The notes beneath the pieces were generated by a model. That model saw nothing but the letters and a program-made list of their open reading frames with translations. It was not told the origin of the DNA and searched no databases. Shown here piece by piece: positions 63,473-64,000 of a stretch of 64,000 bases of DNA. The position numbers were made by a program, and so were the translations under genes. This DNA comes from Algibacter pacificus (GTDB lineage Bacteria; Bacteroidota; Bacteroidia; Flavobacteriales; Flavobacteriaceae). Where the stretch lies: positions 124,001-188,000 of the forward strand of contig NZ_VOGY01000007.1 in the NCBI RefSeq assembly GCF_008033385.1, read 5' to 3'. The first letter of the stretch is position 1, and each line of letters starts with the position of its first letter.

Positions 63473-64000
63473 ATGAGCAATCTTTTAAACCATATAAACT
63501 CCCCTAAGGAACTTCGTCTTTTAAACCAAAAAGACTTACCGCAACTTGCTCAAGAATTACGTGAGTTTATTATTAACATTGTCGCTACAAAAGAAGGCCA
63601 TTTGGGCGCTAGCCTTGGTGTAGTAGAACTCACCATTGCATTGCATTACGTTTTTAACACGCCAGACGATCAACTTATTTGGGATGTGGGCCACCAAGCC
63701 TACGGCCATAAAATTTTAACCGAGCGTCGCGAAATTTTTCACACCAATCGGCAATTACACGGCATAAGTGGTTTTCCAAAACGCAGCGAAAGTATTTACG
63801 ATACGTTTGGCGTTGGACACGCTTCCACCTCTATTTCCGCAGCCTTAGGCATGGCCATTGCTTCCAAATTAAAAGGTGATTTTAGTAAACAACACATTGC
63901 CGTAATTGGAGATGCTAGTATTGCGGGAGGCATGGCTTTTGAAGGTTTAAATCACGCCGGTGTTACCGATGCTAATTTACTCGTTATTTTAAACGATAAT
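63473..64000 (+). CDS. dxs: 1-deoxy-D-xylulose-5-phosphate synthase (partial; 5' 176 codons)
   Basis: ATG at 63473 opens a frame that reads to the window end without a stop. It starts [18 protein letters not shown] and has thiamine-binding motifs [43 protein letters not shown] and [19 protein letters not shown]. Condenses pyruvate and glyceraldehyde 3-phosphate in the non-mevalonate isoprenoid path. The C-terminal two-thirds are outside the window. Confidence 0.95.
   Translation, partial: MSNLLNHINSPKELRLLNQKDLPQLAQELREFIINIVATKEGHLGASLGVVELTIALHYVFNTPDDQLIWDVGHQAYGHKILTERREIFHTNRQLHGISGFPKRSESIYDTFGVGHASTSISAALGMAIASKLKGDFSKQHIAVIGDASIAGGMAFEGLNHAGVTDANLLVILNDN

Noticed and set aside
1-64000. 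CRISPR arrays, tRNA or rRNA genes, prophage
   Set aside because: No regularly spaced repeats, no cloverleaf-like sequence and no phage structural genes were seen by eye; a tRNA scan was not possible here.

Overview
The window is chromosomal DNA of a marine-type Flavobacteriaceae bacterium (Bacteroidota). The evidence is the low G+C content, promoters that fit the Bacteroidota sigma factor (TTG, about 19 bases, TAnnTTTG), a PorT-type secretion protein behind menaquinone methyltransferase, a TamL-type lipoprotein, secreted proteins with type IX C-terminal sorting domains, and a zinc-finger-less AccD. The exact genus cannot be read from the sequence.

Layout: 44-5032 carries a FIST sensor/hybrid histidine kinase pair, the murein-recycling ligase Mpl and an SMR-type small transporter. 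About 5507-13356 is an accessory region built as an integron-like cassette array: seven consecutive units (cation transporter; RelE-like toxin pair; Abi/HEPN protein; small protein plus DUF6169-like protein; DinB-like protein; secreted hydrolase-like protein; Fic protein), separated by attC-like sites. Each unit starts with GTTR and ends with YAAC, and in each unit the first about 14 bases are nearly complementary to its own last 14 bases, differently from unit to unit. Three sites contain the same decayed piece of an IS110-family transposase. No integrase gene is in the window. A 7TM receptor-like regulator sits behind the last site without a closing site.

13383-23625 is a variable region of secreted and surface proteins (BspA-like leucine-rich repeats, type IX sorting domains, DsrE-like, isoaspartyl peptidase, coiled-coil protein, LrgAB, DUF1275). 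23803-28755 is a trkA-trkH potassium-uptake pair split by an oppositely oriented HipA-like kinase/partner module whose kinase gene has an in-frame stop near its start.

28996-41161 is core genome: ubiE/menG, porT, a TrmH-type methyltransferase, tamL, fbaA, accD, and odhB/odhA of the citric acid cycle. 41306-47810 is a nitrite/nitric-oxide respiration and stress group: NirK with a fused cytochrome c, a NirV-like protein, an SCO-like copper chaperone, a haem-copper-oxidase-like membrane protein, a universal stress protein, the di-iron Fe-S repair protein Ric and an Rrf2 regulator. No nitric oxide or nitrous oxide reductase is in view. 47878-58074 holds polyprenyl synthetase, a TetR-controlled RND efflux operon and aspS. 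58119-64000 has two tandem CLC chloride channel-like genes, tadA and the start of dxs (cut by the window edge). A dispersed two-hairpin intergenic repeat occurs three times (23664, 35326, 62838).
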